DNA of 64,000 nt from Desulforhopalus sp. (GTDB lineage Bacteria; Desulfobacterota; Desulfobulbia; Desulfobulbales; Desulfocapsaceae), in assembly GCA_030247675.1 (NCBI GenBank), contig JAOTRX010000009.1, forward strand, positions 62,001 through 126,000, in the 5' to 3' direction. Under the pieces are notes generated by a model. That model made no database searches and was not told where the DNA came from. It worked only from the letters and a program-made list of their open reading frames with translations. The position numbers were made by a program, and so were the translations under genes. Position 1 is the first letter of the stretch. Each line of letters opens with the position of its first letter. Shown piece by piece: positions 1 through 8,305 of the stretch.

Positions 1-83
1 TTGCCGTCATCATCCAGAAAAATGGTGACCATGCCATGCCCTTCAACGCGGGTAATCGGCTCAATGGTTATCGTACCGCCCAT
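1..83 (-). CDS. hoxH: NAD-reducing [NiFe] hydrogenase large subunit HoxH, N-terminus only
   Basis: Only the first 27 codons are in the window; the gene continues past the left edge. The start ATG at 83 follows a GGAGG about 8 bases upstream. The visible peptide contains EPITRVEGHG, the N-terminal signature of [NiFe] hydrogenase large subunits (the family then binds Ni through two CxxC motifs, not visible here). It follows hoxY by 43 bases and closes the hoxEFUYH operon. The hoxE/F/U neighbours favour HoxH over a methyl-viologen-reducing MvhA. Confidence 0.85.
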   Translation of the reverse strand, partial: MGGTITIEPITRVEGHGMVTIFLDDDG

Positions 84-126
84 GCTGATACCTCCACAAA
101 AGGTAATGAGACCTGCAAAACAGCAT

Positions 127-693
127 CTATGCTCCAAACCGTGACAACTGGCCTATTTCGGGAATTTTGCCCGCCAGTAGCTCGGTAATCACAAAGGCAA
201 TTGCCGCCGGCGGCGGCGGACAACCCGGCAGAAAGACATCGACCTTGACAAACTCATGCACTGGCCTTGCCATCCGGCAGAGTCTCGGCACGGTATGAAA
301 GGTCATTTTCTCCATGCCGGAGCTTTCCCCGCCCTTGTCGAGCAAAGTGGTCTCGGCGTTTTCAACGTATACCCGGTTCAGCACCGCCTCCACCGGATGG
401 CGGTTGCGCATGCCCGGGACATTGGCGGTGATGGCGCAATCACCAAAGGACACGAGCAGTCCGGTTTTATCGCGGATGTTCTCGATGTTTTTTCGGTCGG
501 CCTCGCTGCTCACCGCCCCTTCGACAAGGGTCACATCGACGTGATCCGGAAAGATTTTGCCGTCGACCAGCGGCCCGTAGAGCAGGTCGATCTTGTCAGC
601 CAGGTCGAGGAGCAGCTCATCGATATCGAGAAGGGACATATGACAGCCGGAGCAGCCATCCAGCCATGTGGTCGCAAGCGTTATTTTTGCCAT
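127..693 (-). CDS. hoxY: NAD-reducing hydrogenase small subunit HoxY
   Basis: The 188-residue protein carries the electron-transfer [4Fe-4S] cluster next to the Ni-Fe site. Near the N-terminus is LDGCSGCHMSLLD (the CxxC of the proximal cluster), then FGDCAITANVPGMRN around residue 95, and PGCPPPP near the C-terminus, the conserved cysteine pattern of the short HoxY/MvhG type. There is no Tat signal, so a cytoplasmic enzyme is expected. The ATG at 693 has AGGAGG upstream; longer in-frame starts lie inside hoxU and were rejected. The gene overlaps the end of hoxU by 13 bases, implying coupled translation. Confidence 0.9.
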   Translation of the reverse strand: MAKITLATTWLDGCSGCHMSLLDIDELLLDLADKIDLLYGPLVDGKIFPDHVDVTLVEGAVSSEADRKNIENIRDKTGLLVSFGDCAITANVPGMRNRHPVEAVLNRVYVENAETTLLDKGGESSGMEKMTFHTVPRLCRMARPVHEFVKVDVFLPGCPPPPAAIAFVITELLAGKIPEIGQLSRFGA

Positions 694-1448
694 GATTCCT
701 CCTGCTTTTCGCGCATCATTTGCAGGTATGGCAAGAACTGGCGGCGCTTGATCATCTCCGCCACCGACCTGCCTTTCTCCGATAAGGCCCCGGTCGGACA
801 GACCTGGACGCATTTGCCACAGCCGGTGCAGGTTTCCGAGGTGCCCCAGGGCTGGTTGAGATCGGTTATCACCTTGCAGGTAATGCCCCGGCCCATGATG
901 TCCCAGGTGTGGGCACCCTCGATCTCATCGCAGACCCGGACGCAGCGCAGGCATAGGACGCAACGGTTATGGTCCACCGAAAACCTGGGGTGCGAGGCGT
1001 CGACGGCGTGGCGGGGGTAGAGGTAGGTATAACGGACATGATCGACGCCCAGGTCGACCGCCAGGTTCTGCAGTTCACAGTGGCCGTTCGAGACACACAC
1101 CGAGCAGACATGGTTGCGCTCGGTAAAGAGCAGTTCGAGGATCTTTTTGCGGTAAGTGACGACCCGCGGCGAGTTGGTGACCACCTCCATGTCCTGGCGG
1201 GGAAAGGTGACGCAGGAGGGCAGCAACTTGGTGGCGCCTCTCACCTCAACGATGCACAGGCGGCAGGCCCCCCGTTCGGACAGGCCGTCGAGGTGGCAAA
1301 GGGTCGGGATGTTGATGCCGTTTTGCCTGGCGATGGTTAGGATTGATTCATCGGCGCGGGCGGTGACGTCGCGGTCGTCGATTTTGAAGGTGATGAGCCG
1401 CGATGGGTTGAGGTCGGTGCGGACCTTCTTCGGTGCGTGAGAAATCAT
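681..1448 (-). CDS. hoxU: Hydrogenase diaphorase iron-sulfur subunit HoxU
   Basis: This 255-residue NuoG-N-terminal-like protein wires electrons between HoxY and HoxF. In order I see a plant-type [2Fe-2S] site (cysteines in PTLCHLDGLSERGACRLC plus a later PSC), the His-Cys3 [4Fe-4S] stretch HVCSVCVSNGHCEL, and two C-terminal [4Fe-4S] motifs, CVLCLRCVRVC and CTGCGKCVQVCP. Its ATG overlaps the hoxF stop as ATGA. The length matches HoxU and it lacks the molybdopterin-like region of full NuoG, so it belongs to a Hox enzyme, not to complex I. Confidence 0.9.
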   Translation of the reverse strand: MISHAPKKVRTDLNPSRLITFKIDDRDVTARADESILTIARQNGINIPTLCHLDGLSERGACRLCIVEVRGATKLLPSCVTFPRQDMEVVTNSPRVVTYRKKILELLFTERNHVCSVCVSNGHCELQNLAVDLGVDHVRYTYLYPRHAVDASHPRFSVDHNRCVLCLRCVRVCDEIEGAHTWDIMGRGITCKVITDLNQPWGTSETCTGCGKCVQVCPTGALSEKGRSVAEMIKRRQFLPYLQMMREKQEESWQK

Positions 1449-3091
1449 GCGGCCTCCTTGACGATTTTACAGGTTCCGGCCAGACATTTTTTGTCGCCAA
1501 TATGCGCCAGGTATTCGTTACGAAAGTAGTTGAGGGTGGTGAGGACCGGGTTCGGCGAGCTTTGTCCAAGGCCGCAGAGGCTGGTGTTTTTTACCAGATC
1601 GCAGAGATCTTCAAGGGTCGCCAGGTCTTCAAGGGTTGCCTGATTGGCGGTAATTTTACAGAGCAGATCGTAGATTTGCCGTGTCCCCACCCGGCAGGGC
1701 ACACACTTGCCGCAAGACTCGGACATACAGAATTCCATGAAGAATTTTGCCACGTCGACCATGCAGGAGGTCTCGTCCATGACGATCATACCGCCGGAGC
1801 CCATGATCGAACCGACCTGCATCAGTGACTCGTAATCAACCGGCATGTCGAGGAACTGCTCGGGGATGCAGCCGCCGGAAGGGCCGCCGGTCTGCACCGC
1901 CTTAAAGCCCTTGCCACCGGGGATGCCGCCGCCGATATCAAAGACGATGTCACGCAGCGAGGTGCCCATGGGGATCTCGATCAGGCCGGTGTTGTTGATC
2001 TTGCCGGCCAGGGCAAAGACCTTGGTTCCCTTGCTTTTTTCCGTGCCGACGCCGGCGAACCACTTGCCGCCCTTGCGGATGATCGGCGGCACATTGGCAA
2101 AGGTCTCGACATTATTGATAAGGGTCGGGTGTTCCCAAAGGCCGTATTCAGCGGGAAAGGGCGGCCGGGGGCGGGGACGGCCCATGCGGCCTTCGATGGA
2201 GGCGATCAGCGCCGTTTCCTCGCCGCAGACAAAGGCCCCGGCGCCGAGGCGGACCTTGATGGAAAAATTGAAAGGGGTGTTGAAGATGTTGTTGCCGAGA
2301 ATTCCCATCCGCTCCGCCTGATTCAGGGCAAGGCGCAGTCTTTTTACCGCCAGGGGATATTCGGCCCGGACATAGATGAAGCCATGGCTCGCCCCGGTTG
2401 CATAGCCGGCAATCGCCATACCCTCAATGACCCGGTGCGGATCACTTTCCAGGACGCTGCGGTCCATAAAGGCCCCCGGATCGCCCTCGTCGGCATTGCA
2501 GATGACGAACTTGGTGGAATCGACGGCCTTTGCCACCGTCGTCCATTTCAACCCGGTCGGAAAACCGGCACCGCCGCGGCCACGCAGACCGCTCGTCACC
2601 ATCTGTTCGAGGACTTCAGCTCTCGTCATCTGGGTGAGGGCAAGGTACAGCCCTTCATAACCGTTTTCGGCGATATATTCCTCGATGCGCTCCGGATCAA
2701 TTGTGCCACAGTTCTCGGTGACGATGCGTAATTGGCGTTTAAAGAAGGCGCCGCCGTTCGAACAGGCCAGACGCTCCACCGGGCTACCGCTCAGGGCATC
2801 AATGATATCCGAGGCATCGGCGACCTTCACCCCCTGGTAGAAGGTACCGCTGGCCTCCATGGCAATGAGTGGCCCGGCCGTACACAGGCCGAGGCAGCCG
2901 ACACCCTTTACCTGGCACCAGTTGTCGAGGCCGCGTTTGCCGACCTCTCTTTCCAGGGCCTCTTTGACCCTGGCGCTGCCGCAGGACAGGCAGCCGGCGG
3001 CGATGCAGACCCTGATGCGATGCTGGAAGCCGCTTCGGGTGTCGTGTTCTATTTTGGCAATCTGCCGCAGGTCTTCGATATTGAGAGTCAT
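1445..3091 (-). CDS. hoxF: Hydrogenase diaphorase flavoprotein HoxF (NADH/FMN site)
   Basis: The 548-residue NuoF-like protein oxidises or reduces NAD(P)(H) with FMN. An N-terminal thioredoxin-like [2Fe-2S] domain (CIAAGCLSCG ... GCLGLC, residues about 30-75) precedes the NuoF core: GRGGAGFPTGLKW for FMN binding, CNADEGDPGAFMDR, and the C-terminal [4Fe-4S] motif ESCGKCVPCRVGT with SLCGLGQ. I chose the ATG at 3091, which overlaps the hoxE stop as ATGA with a GGGAGG 11 bases upstream. A GTG at 3103 is in frame but sits directly on that SD. The hoxU stop overlaps its own end in the same manner. Confidence 0.92.
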   Translation of the reverse strand: MTLNIEDLRQIAKIEHDTRSGFQHRIRVCIAAGCLSCGSARVKEALEREVGKRGLDNWCQVKGVGCLGLCTAGPLIAMEASGTFYQGVKVADASDIIDALSGSPVERLACSNGGAFFKRQLRIVTENCGTIDPERIEEYIAENGYEGLYLALTQMTRAEVLEQMVTSGLRGRGGAGFPTGLKWTTVAKAVDSTKFVICNADEGDPGAFMDRSVLESDPHRVIEGMAIAGYATGASHGFIYVRAEYPLAVKRLRLALNQAERMGILGNNIFNTPFNFSIKVRLGAGAFVCGEETALIASIEGRMGRPRPRPPFPAEYGLWEHPTLINNVETFANVPPIIRKGGKWFAGVGTEKSKGTKVFALAGKINNTGLIEIPMGTSLRDIVFDIGGGIPGGKGFKAVQTGGPSGGCIPEQFLDMPVDYESLMQVGSIMGSGGMIVMDETSCMVDVAKFFMEFCMSESCGKCVPCRVGTRQIYDLLCKITANQATLEDLATLEDLCDLVKNTSLCGLGQSSPNPVLTTLNYFRNEYLAHIGDKKCLAGTCKIVKEAA

Positions 3092-3606
3092 GGGTTTTGC
3101 CACCTCCCGATTTTGTCAAGGACATCGCCTGTTTTCAGCTTCCCGGCCACCTCGCCGTCAAAGACTCCAGCAGGCGCCAGGCCGCAGGAGCCGAGGCAGC
3201 GGGCAACGAGCAGGGACACCTTGCCGTCTGGGGTTGTCTCTCCTGCGGCAATGCCGACTTTTTCCTTGATACCGCCGATTATATCTCCTGATCCACCGAT
3301 ATAGCAGGCGGTCCCCAGGCAGATGACGCAGGTATGTTCACCCGGTGGCTTCAAGGTGAAGGAGTGGTAGAAGGTGGCCACTGCATAGACCCGGCTGAGG
3401 GGCACCCGCAGGGTGCTCGCCACGTACTTCAGGACGCTCTCTTCAAGATAGCCGAAGGTTTCCTGAACGGTGTGCAGGGTTTCGATAAGGGCGTGTGATT
3501 CGTTGTGATACAGGCGCATAGTGCGATTCACCATACGTAACCGGTGATCCTCAGGTGGACTTTCGGATGCAGGGGGATTGATGCCGGGGGTCGAGTCATC
3601 TCTCAT
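3088..3606 (-). CDS. hoxE: Hydrogenase diaphorase subunit HoxE (NuoE-like [2Fe-2S])
   Basis: First gene of the hox operon, 172 residues. It has the thioredoxin-like NuoE fold with four cysteines ligating a [2Fe-2S] cluster: CLGTACYIGG around residue 100 and ARCLGSCGLAP around residue 140. The ATG at 3606 is preceded by GGAG at 9 bases; an upstream in-frame start would put the SD inside the gene. HoxE links the NADH-oxidising module to other electron partners in bidirectional hydrogenases. Overlap with hoxF is 4 bases. Confidence 0.9.
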   Translation of the reverse strand: MRDDSTPGINPPASESPPEDHRLRMVNRTMRLYHNESHALIETLHTVQETFGYLEESVLKYVASTLRVPLSRVYAVATFYHSFTLKPPGEHTCVICLGTACYIGGSGDIIGGIKEKVGIAAGETTPDGKVSLLVARCLGSCGLAPAGVFDGEVAGKLKTGDVLDKIGRWQNP

Positions 3607-3650
3607 AAAGGGCTCTCCTTGTGTCCTGATAGCTGTTTTTCTCAAACCGC

Positions 3651-3694
3651 ATACTGTCAGTATACCACAGAAACAGTCACTTTCCTAAAGTGAC
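3651..3694 (-). promoter_or_regulatory. Probable hox promoter with two palindromes
   Basis: On the minus strand, a TATACT -10 box occupies 3664-3659, about 55 bases before the hoxE ATG. It overlaps the palindrome ATACTG-T-CAGTAT (3651-3663). A second perfect palindrome, GTCACTTT-CCT-AAAGTGAC (3676-3694), covers the -35 position. Two symmetrical sites over -10 and -35 look like repressor operators. The regulator is not identified here. Confidence 0.5.
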
Positions 3695-3742
3695 ATATCG
3701 CCAGAAATACCTGTTGGCTACAGGTTACTATGCAGGTGATTT

Positions 3743-3790
3743 GAGCAGCTTGACTGCTCTCATGAAACTTATACCCGTTTGGGTATAAAA
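3743..3790 (+). promoter_or_regulatory. Leader-like element upstream of dedA (copy 3)
   Basis: The stem GAGCAG-CTTGA-CTGCTC (3743-3759) is followed 9 bases later by the perfect inverted repeat TTATACCC-GTTT-GGGTATAA (3769-3788). The first hairpin and the final GGTATAA match two other copies in this window, at 43219-43277 before uppP and at 52278-52333. Position and spacing suggest a transcribed leader or a repeated extragenic element. Confidence 0.4.
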
Positions 3791-3931
3791 ACTTGCACAA
3801 ACTCCGGGGAACGGCTAGTCTACCGCGGTTGTTATTTCGCAGGTCAAAAGGGATGGCTCATTACGCCATCTTCCTCATTCGGCGCTGCTTTTATTTCCTC
3901 TCTGGGGACCTTCTTTCCAAAGCTTACCAAT

Positions 3932-4582
3932 ATGGAATACTTTCACATTGTTCTGCAGTATTTTCTGAATCTCGATACCCATCTCGCCGAGCTGGTCGCC
4001 CTGTACGGCCCGTGGATATACGGTCTGATTGCCCTTATCATTTTTTCCGAGGTGGGTCTCGTCGTTGCGCCTTTTCTCCCCGGAGATTCCATGCTCTTTG
4101 CCATCGGCGCGCTGTGTGCCACCGGTTCCATGGACTTGACCATTGTCCTCACTTTGTTCCCGGTAGCCGCGATACTCGGTGACAACTTCAACAGGCTTAT
4201 GGGAGTCTGGTTTGGCCATAAGGCCTTCAGTGGCAAAGATGGAATCATTTTCAACCAGAAGAACCTGGCAAAGGCCCGGACGTTTTACGAAAAACACGGG
4301 CCAAAGGCCGTAACCCTCTGCCGTTTCATACCTTTTTTCCGGACCTATATCCCCTTTATTGCCGGGATGGCGGAGATGAAGTGGCGGGTCTTCCTGCCAT
4401 GGAGCATAATCGGTGGTGCCGGTTGGGTCTTCAGTTGTGTTACCGCCGGGTATTTCTTCGGCAATATCCCCTTTATCAAAAAGCATTTCGAACTGGTGGT
4501 ACTTACTATCATCGCCATCTCGGTCGTGCCGGTTATTATCGAATTTTTCAAGAGCCGGGCGAAGGCGCAACCGTTAAACTGA
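3932..4582 (+). CDS. DedA-family membrane protein
   Basis: This 216-residue DedA/VTT-domain inner-membrane protein resembles E. coli YqjA/YghB in its N-terminal THLAELVALYGPWIYG and VAPFLPGDS motifs and in FYEKHGPKAVTLCRFIPF-R-T further on. DedA relatives are linked to undecaprenyl-phosphate recycling and envelope proton homeostasis. The ATG at 3932 aligns with the family start but has no good SD. It is transcribed away from hox and appears monocistronic. The upstream leader element resembles the one before uppP, a gene of the same lipid-carrier cycle. Confidence 0.85.
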   Translation: MEYFHIVLQYFLNLDTHLAELVALYGPWIYGLIALIIFSEVGLVVAPFLPGDSMLFAIGALCATGSMDLTIVLTLFPVAAILGDNFNRLMGVWFGHKAFSGKDGIIFNQKNLAKARTFYEKHGPKAVTLCRFIPFFRTYIPFIAGMAEMKWRVFLPWSIIGGAGWVFSCVTAGYFFGNIPFIKKHFELVVLTIIAISVVPVIIEFFKSRAKAQPLN

Positions 4583-4835
4583 CAACACCGTCATTTCCTC
4601 AAATCTTCTTCAATTTCCCAGAACTAGCTCAGGCTTTTCTGGGGTAATTCTGGAGTATTCTCCTTTTTCTCTCCGCCAGGGAAAGTCTGTTGCCATCCTG
4701 GATAAACATCTCATGTTTGTGCTATAAGGAGACGATGTTTATTATCTCCCTACACGGTTTCATTTCAGGGCACGCACATGGCGCGGCGGAATGTGCGTGT
4801 GATAGTGGTTCGCCGGTGAATAATCAGGGTATATC

Positions 4836-5930
4836 GTGAAAAAACCAACGAGCAAATTTCGTGATGCCATCTTCGTTGTTACCGAGGAGCGCTCCTGTCC
4901 CATTTACAACGTCGGTGAAGAATTCAAGGTCGAGAATTTCGGGCTGACCGTTCCGGCGCTCAAACCGGGCTGTTTGTTCCTGGCGAAGGTCATCGCCGAT
5001 ATCATGTCATCGATTGACAGGTACAGCGGCTTTGCCAAAATCGGCGGCCAAAAATCGCGATTCGACTGCGGCGGCGGCTGCGGCGATGGCCTGATCCGTT
5101 TTGAATTTAAAAAAGAACGCGATTTCGCCACAGTACAGATGAAGCTGCTCAATGAGACGGAAGAGCGAAAACGCCGGCAGCACCTGGAAAAATTCTTTGG
5201 TGTGCTGCGTAACCTGGACATGTTTGAGTCTCTTGAAGACGATGCCCTGATCGATCTGACCCTCCTCCTCGAACTGGCCACCATTCCCATCGATAAGGTG
5301 GTTATAAAAAAGGGTGATCCCGGCAACAACCTGTTTATCGTCTTGTCCGGGATGGTGTCGGTGGTGGCCGAGGACGGGGCGAAGATTGCCGAGATGGGGG
5401 CGGGGGAGATATTTGGAGAGATGAGTCTGTTGTCCGGTGAACCGGCCTCCAGCTCCATCTATACCCTGGCCGAGACCCAGGTAGCCAAACTGAGCGCCAA
5501 GAACTTTAAGCACGTCCTGAAGAAGTATCCGATTCTCCAGATATTCCTCTTCAAACTCCTGGTCATTCGCGCCCAGACCATGACCCTCCGGTCGGGCAAT
5601 ATCACCTCAGGTATGTCTGGAGAATTGGCGGAAATATCCATCGTTGACCTTCTCCAGCTTATCAATTCCTCACAAAAGACCGGGCGGCTTGATCTGTCAC
5701 TTGAACAGGGCAAGGCCATGGTTTTCTTCAAAGAGGGCGAGATTATTCACGCCCGTCTCCTCAATATGCGCAACAAGGACGTGGTCTATGCCCTTGTCAA
5801 GGTCAAGAGTGGTCATTTCAGTTACGCAAAGGGTATTCCCAAAGAGATTGAGAATCTGCCGCCTATAGGCGGTTTCATGGGGATGCTCATGGAAGGCCTG
5901 CAGCGAATCGATGAGCATCAACCATCATGA
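4836..5930 (+). CDS. Cyclic-nucleotide-binding regulator with TIGR04076-like N-terminus and PATAN (DUF4388) C-terminus
   Basis: The 364-residue soluble protein has three parts. Residues 1-95 resemble TIGR04076 proteins (CPIYNVGEEF, FDCGGGCGDGLIRFEF). Residues about 115-235 form a cNMP-binding barrel (KKGDPGNNLFIVLSGMV, GAGEIFGEMSLLSGEPASS) where the usual phosphate-binding Arg-Ala is replaced by Pro-Ala-Ser. Residues about 250-355 form a PATAN domain (SIVDLLQLINSSQKTGRLDL ... MVFFKEGEIIHA). There is no DNA-binding domain, so it is probably a signalling adaptor. It stands alone. Confidence 0.75.
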   Translation: MKKPTSKFRDAIFVVTEERSCPIYNVGEEFKVENFGLTVPALKPGCLFLAKVIADIMSSIDRYSGFAKIGGQKSRFDCGGGCGDGLIRFEFKKERDFATVQMKLLNETEERKRRQHLEKFFGVLRNLDMFESLEDDALIDLTLLLELATIPIDKVVIKKGDPGNNLFIVLSGMVSVVAEDGAKIAEMGAGEIFGEMSLLSGEPASSSIYTLAETQVAKLSAKNFKHVLKKYPILQIFLFKLLVIRAQTMTLRSGNITSGMSGELAEISIVDLLQLINSSQKTGRLDLSLEQGKAMVFFKEGEIIHARLLNMRNKDVVYALVKVKSGHFSYAKGIPKEIENLPPIGGFMGMLMEGLQRIDEHQPS

Positions 5931-6164
5931 CTGTCTTCTCCCCGTAGCCCGTTGTTGGAAAACACTTGCCTGTTGCTTCCTTTTCAGAGTAGGTTGCTCG
6001 AAATGATTTTTCACGGTGTGGTCATACTGCTTTTTAAGTATGCCAGCATGATTGGAACTCGGTGTTTCTTCGCTGTTCTGATCGTATTGGTATGACCGAT
6101 TGTGGCGTTTTTTGTCAATTCATCAACCATTAAGATTGCGCAGAAATTGCAAGGGGGGAAGTGC

Positions 6165-7316
6165 ATGAAAAAGAAGTTGGCCATGTGTCTTTGTGGGTTT
6201 GCAGCCGTCTGTTTACTCGCGGTTCCTTCCGCGTGGGCTGAGAATATCAAGCTTGGCGCCTTATTGGCCGTTACCGGTCCGGCCTCCTTTCTTGGTGGTC
6301 CCGAGGCCCGTACCTTGGAAATGCTGGTTGAACAAACCAACGCCAAAGGCGGTATCGGCGGCAAGAAGGTGGAGCTGTTGCTGAAGGACACTGCCGGCAA
6401 TCCGGAAAAGGCCATCTCGCTTGCCAAGCAGCTCCTCGAAGAGGAAAAGGTCCTGGCGGTTATCGGACCCTCCAGCTCCGGCGAAACCATGAGCATTAAA
6501 AAGATCTTCGAGGATGCCAAGACCCCGCTGCTTTCCTGCGCCGCCGCCGAGGTCATCGTCAATCCGCTGGCTTCCTGGGTATTCAAAACCCCCCAGAACG
6601 ATTCCTCGGCAGCGATCAAGATCTTCATGGAGATGAACAAGCTCGGCATAAACAAGATCGCCGTGCTGGTGGATAACTCCGGTTTCGGCAAGGCCGGCAA
6701 GGAACAGCTGCAGAAGATCGCCCCCGACTACAAGATTGAGGTCGTCGAGGCCGAGGTCTATGACGCCAAGGCCACCGACCTCTCCGCCGTGGTCGCCAAG
6801 ATCAAGGCCAATCCAGCGGTGCAGGGAATAATCAACTGGTCGGTCGTTCCGGCCCAGGCCATCGTCGTCAAAAATATCCGCCAGGCCGGGTGGCAGGTGC
6901 CGATCTTCCAGAGCCATGGCTTTGGCAATATCAAGTACGTTGAGGCGGCCGGCGCGGCGGCTGAGGGCGTTATTTTCCCCGTTGGGCGCCTGCTGATGGC
7001 CGATCTTCTCCCGGAGGGTCACCCGCAGAAGGCCCTTCTGGTGAAGTATATTAAAGATTATGAAGGAAAATTTCAGGAGACCGCTTCTGCCTTCGGTGGC
7101 TATGCCTATGATGCCTTCATGATTCTCGAAAAAGCGATCCTGGCCGGCGGGACCGACAAGGCCAAGGTCCGCGAGGCCATCGAAGGACTGAAAAACCTGC
7201 CCGGTACCAGCGGTATCTATAATTTCTCCGCCACCGACCATAACGGCCTTGATCTGGACGCCTTTGAGATGATGACCGTCAAGAATGGCAAGTTCGTTCC
7301 CTATTCCAGCAAATAA
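6165..7316 (+). CDS. livK: Branched-chain/aromatic amino-acid-type ABC substrate-binding protein
   Basis: A 383-residue periplasmic binding protein with a classic signal peptide (MKKKLAMCLCGFAAVCLLAV through AWA, cleavage near residue 26). The mature start IKLGALLAVTGPASFLG and the segment VLAVIGPSSSGETMS are typical of peripheral-binding-protein family 6 (LivK/BraC). The start at 6165 has an AAGGGGGG SD; longer in-frame starts would bury the signal peptide. It heads the livKHMGF cluster. The ligand cannot be read from sequence; the adjacent PaaK-like ligase suggests an aromatic or branched-chain acid. Confidence 0.88.
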   Translation: MKKKLAMCLCGFAAVCLLAVPSAWAENIKLGALLAVTGPASFLGGPEARTLEMLVEQTNAKGGIGGKKVELLLKDTAGNPEKAISLAKQLLEEEKVLAVIGPSSSGETMSIKKIFEDAKTPLLSCAAAEVIVNPLASWVFKTPQNDSSAAIKIFMEMNKLGINKIAVLVDNSGFGKAGKEQLQKIAPDYKIEVVEAEVYDAKATDLSAVVAKIKANPAVQGIINWSVVPAQAIVVKNIRQAGWQVPIFQSHGFGNIKYVEAAGAAAEGVIFPVGRLLMADLLPEGHPQKALLVKYIKDYEGKFQETASAFGGYAYDAFMILEKAILAGGTDKAKVREAIEGLKNLPGTSGIYNFSATDHNGLDLDAFEMMTVKNGKFVPYSSK

Positions 7317-7337
7317 CCGAAACCGCAGCGATCACTG

Positions 7338-7367
7338 GCAACCGGAGCGGATACCCGCTCCGGTTGC
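7338..7367 (+). promoter_or_regulatory. Stable stem-loop between livK and livH
   Basis: GCAACCGGAGCGG (7338-7350) and CCGCTCCGGTTGC (7355-7367) form a perfect 13-bp stem with an ATAC loop, 21 bases after the livK stop. There is no U-run, so it is more likely an mRNA-stabilising or partial-termination hairpin that keeps binding protein in excess over the permease, as is common in ABC import operons. Confidence 0.55.
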
Positions 7368-7409
7368 GCTCATAAGGGGCCAGGACTTTCCCCGGACGTT
7401 TCCCAGCGT

Positions 7410-8300
7410 ATGACAACCGAATTATTTATCCAGTATCTGGTGGCCGGGATCACCTACGGCAGCATTTATGCCATTGTTGCCATCGGTTTCAATATCATCT
7501 ACAACACCACCGGCATCATCAACTTCGCCCAGGGCGAGTTCGTCATGCTCGGCGGCATGCTGTCGATCACCTGCCTGCAGTTTCTGCCTCTACCTTTGGC
7601 CATTTGCCTGGCGGTGCTGATCACCATGGTCATCGGCGCCGGGATTGAGATGCTGTTTATCCGCTGGCTGAAGAGCCCGGGAATCCTGCGGATGATTATC
7701 ATCACCATAGGGCTGTCGATTATCATTCGCGAGGCGGCCCTGCACTTCTGGGGTTCCAATGTCCGTTCGCTGCCTTATTTTTTCGGCAATGAAATCAGTA
7801 CCATCAATATCCTTGGCGCCCGGGTTTCACCGCAGGTGGTCTGGGTCATCGGTGTTTGCGGCCTGATGGTGCTCGGCCTCAATGTCTTTTTTCAGGCCAC
7901 CTCCATCGGCCGGGAGATGCGGGCCTGTGCCGCCAATCGGGTGGCCGCCGTGCTCTGCGGTATCGATACCCGGAATATGGTGACCCTGTCCTTTGTCCTC
8001 AGCGCCGGCATCGGCGCCTTGGCCGGAGCGGTGATGTCGCCGATTACCTACACTCAATACGATATCGGCACCGGCCTGGCCATCAAAGGCTTTACCGTTG
8101 CCATCCTCGGTGGCCTGGGGAACTCCCTCGGGGCGGTGGCCGGCGGGCTCCTCCTCGGGGTCATTGAGGCCTTTTCCGTCTCCGTTGTGCCGCTCGCTTT
8201 CCAGGATGCCATTGCCATCGCCATCCTCCTGGTGATTCTTTTTGTCCGGCCGCACGGCCTGTTCGGCTCGGGTGCCGCGGCCGGCTTGAAGGAGTTTTGA
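7410..8300 (+). CDS. livH: Branched-chain amino-acid-type ABC permease LivH
   Basis: The 296-residue polytopic membrane protein starts QYLVAGITYGSIYAIVAIGF and carries GIINFAQGEFVMLGG, the signature of LivH/BraD permeases. The C-terminal KGFTVAILGGLGNSLGAVAGG is also typical. It lies 93 bases after livK and is followed by livM 5 bases later. It forms the heterodimeric channel with LivM, powered by LivG and LivF. Confidence 0.93.
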   Translation: MTTELFIQYLVAGITYGSIYAIVAIGFNIIYNTTGIINFAQGEFVMLGGMLSITCLQFLPLPLAICLAVLITMVIGAGIEMLFIRWLKSPGILRMIIITIGLSIIIREAALHFWGSNVRSLPYFFGNEISTINILGARVSPQVVWVIGVCGLMVLGLNVFFQATSIGREMRACAANRVAAVLCGIDTRNMVTLSFVLSAGIGALAGAVMSPITYTQYDIGTGLAIKGFTVAILGGLGNSLGAVAGGLLLGVIEAFSVSVVPLAFQDAIAIAILLVILFVRPHGLFGSGAAAGLKEF

Positions 8301-8305
8301 CGGCC

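Larger units (their letters stand above)
3607..3931. other. Divergent hox/dedA intergenic region
   Basis: This gene-free interval holds the hox promoter with its palindromes (3651-3694), the leader-like element before dedA (3743-3790) and about 140 further bases before the dedA ATG with no SD or conserved peptide. A TTG at 3779 would extend dedA by 51 codons, but that peptide does not resemble DedA proteins. Confidence 0.5.

Noticed and set aside
3091..3103. GTG start of hoxF at 3103
   Set aside because: It overlies the SD, whereas the ATG at 3091 makes the usual ATGA overlap with hoxE.
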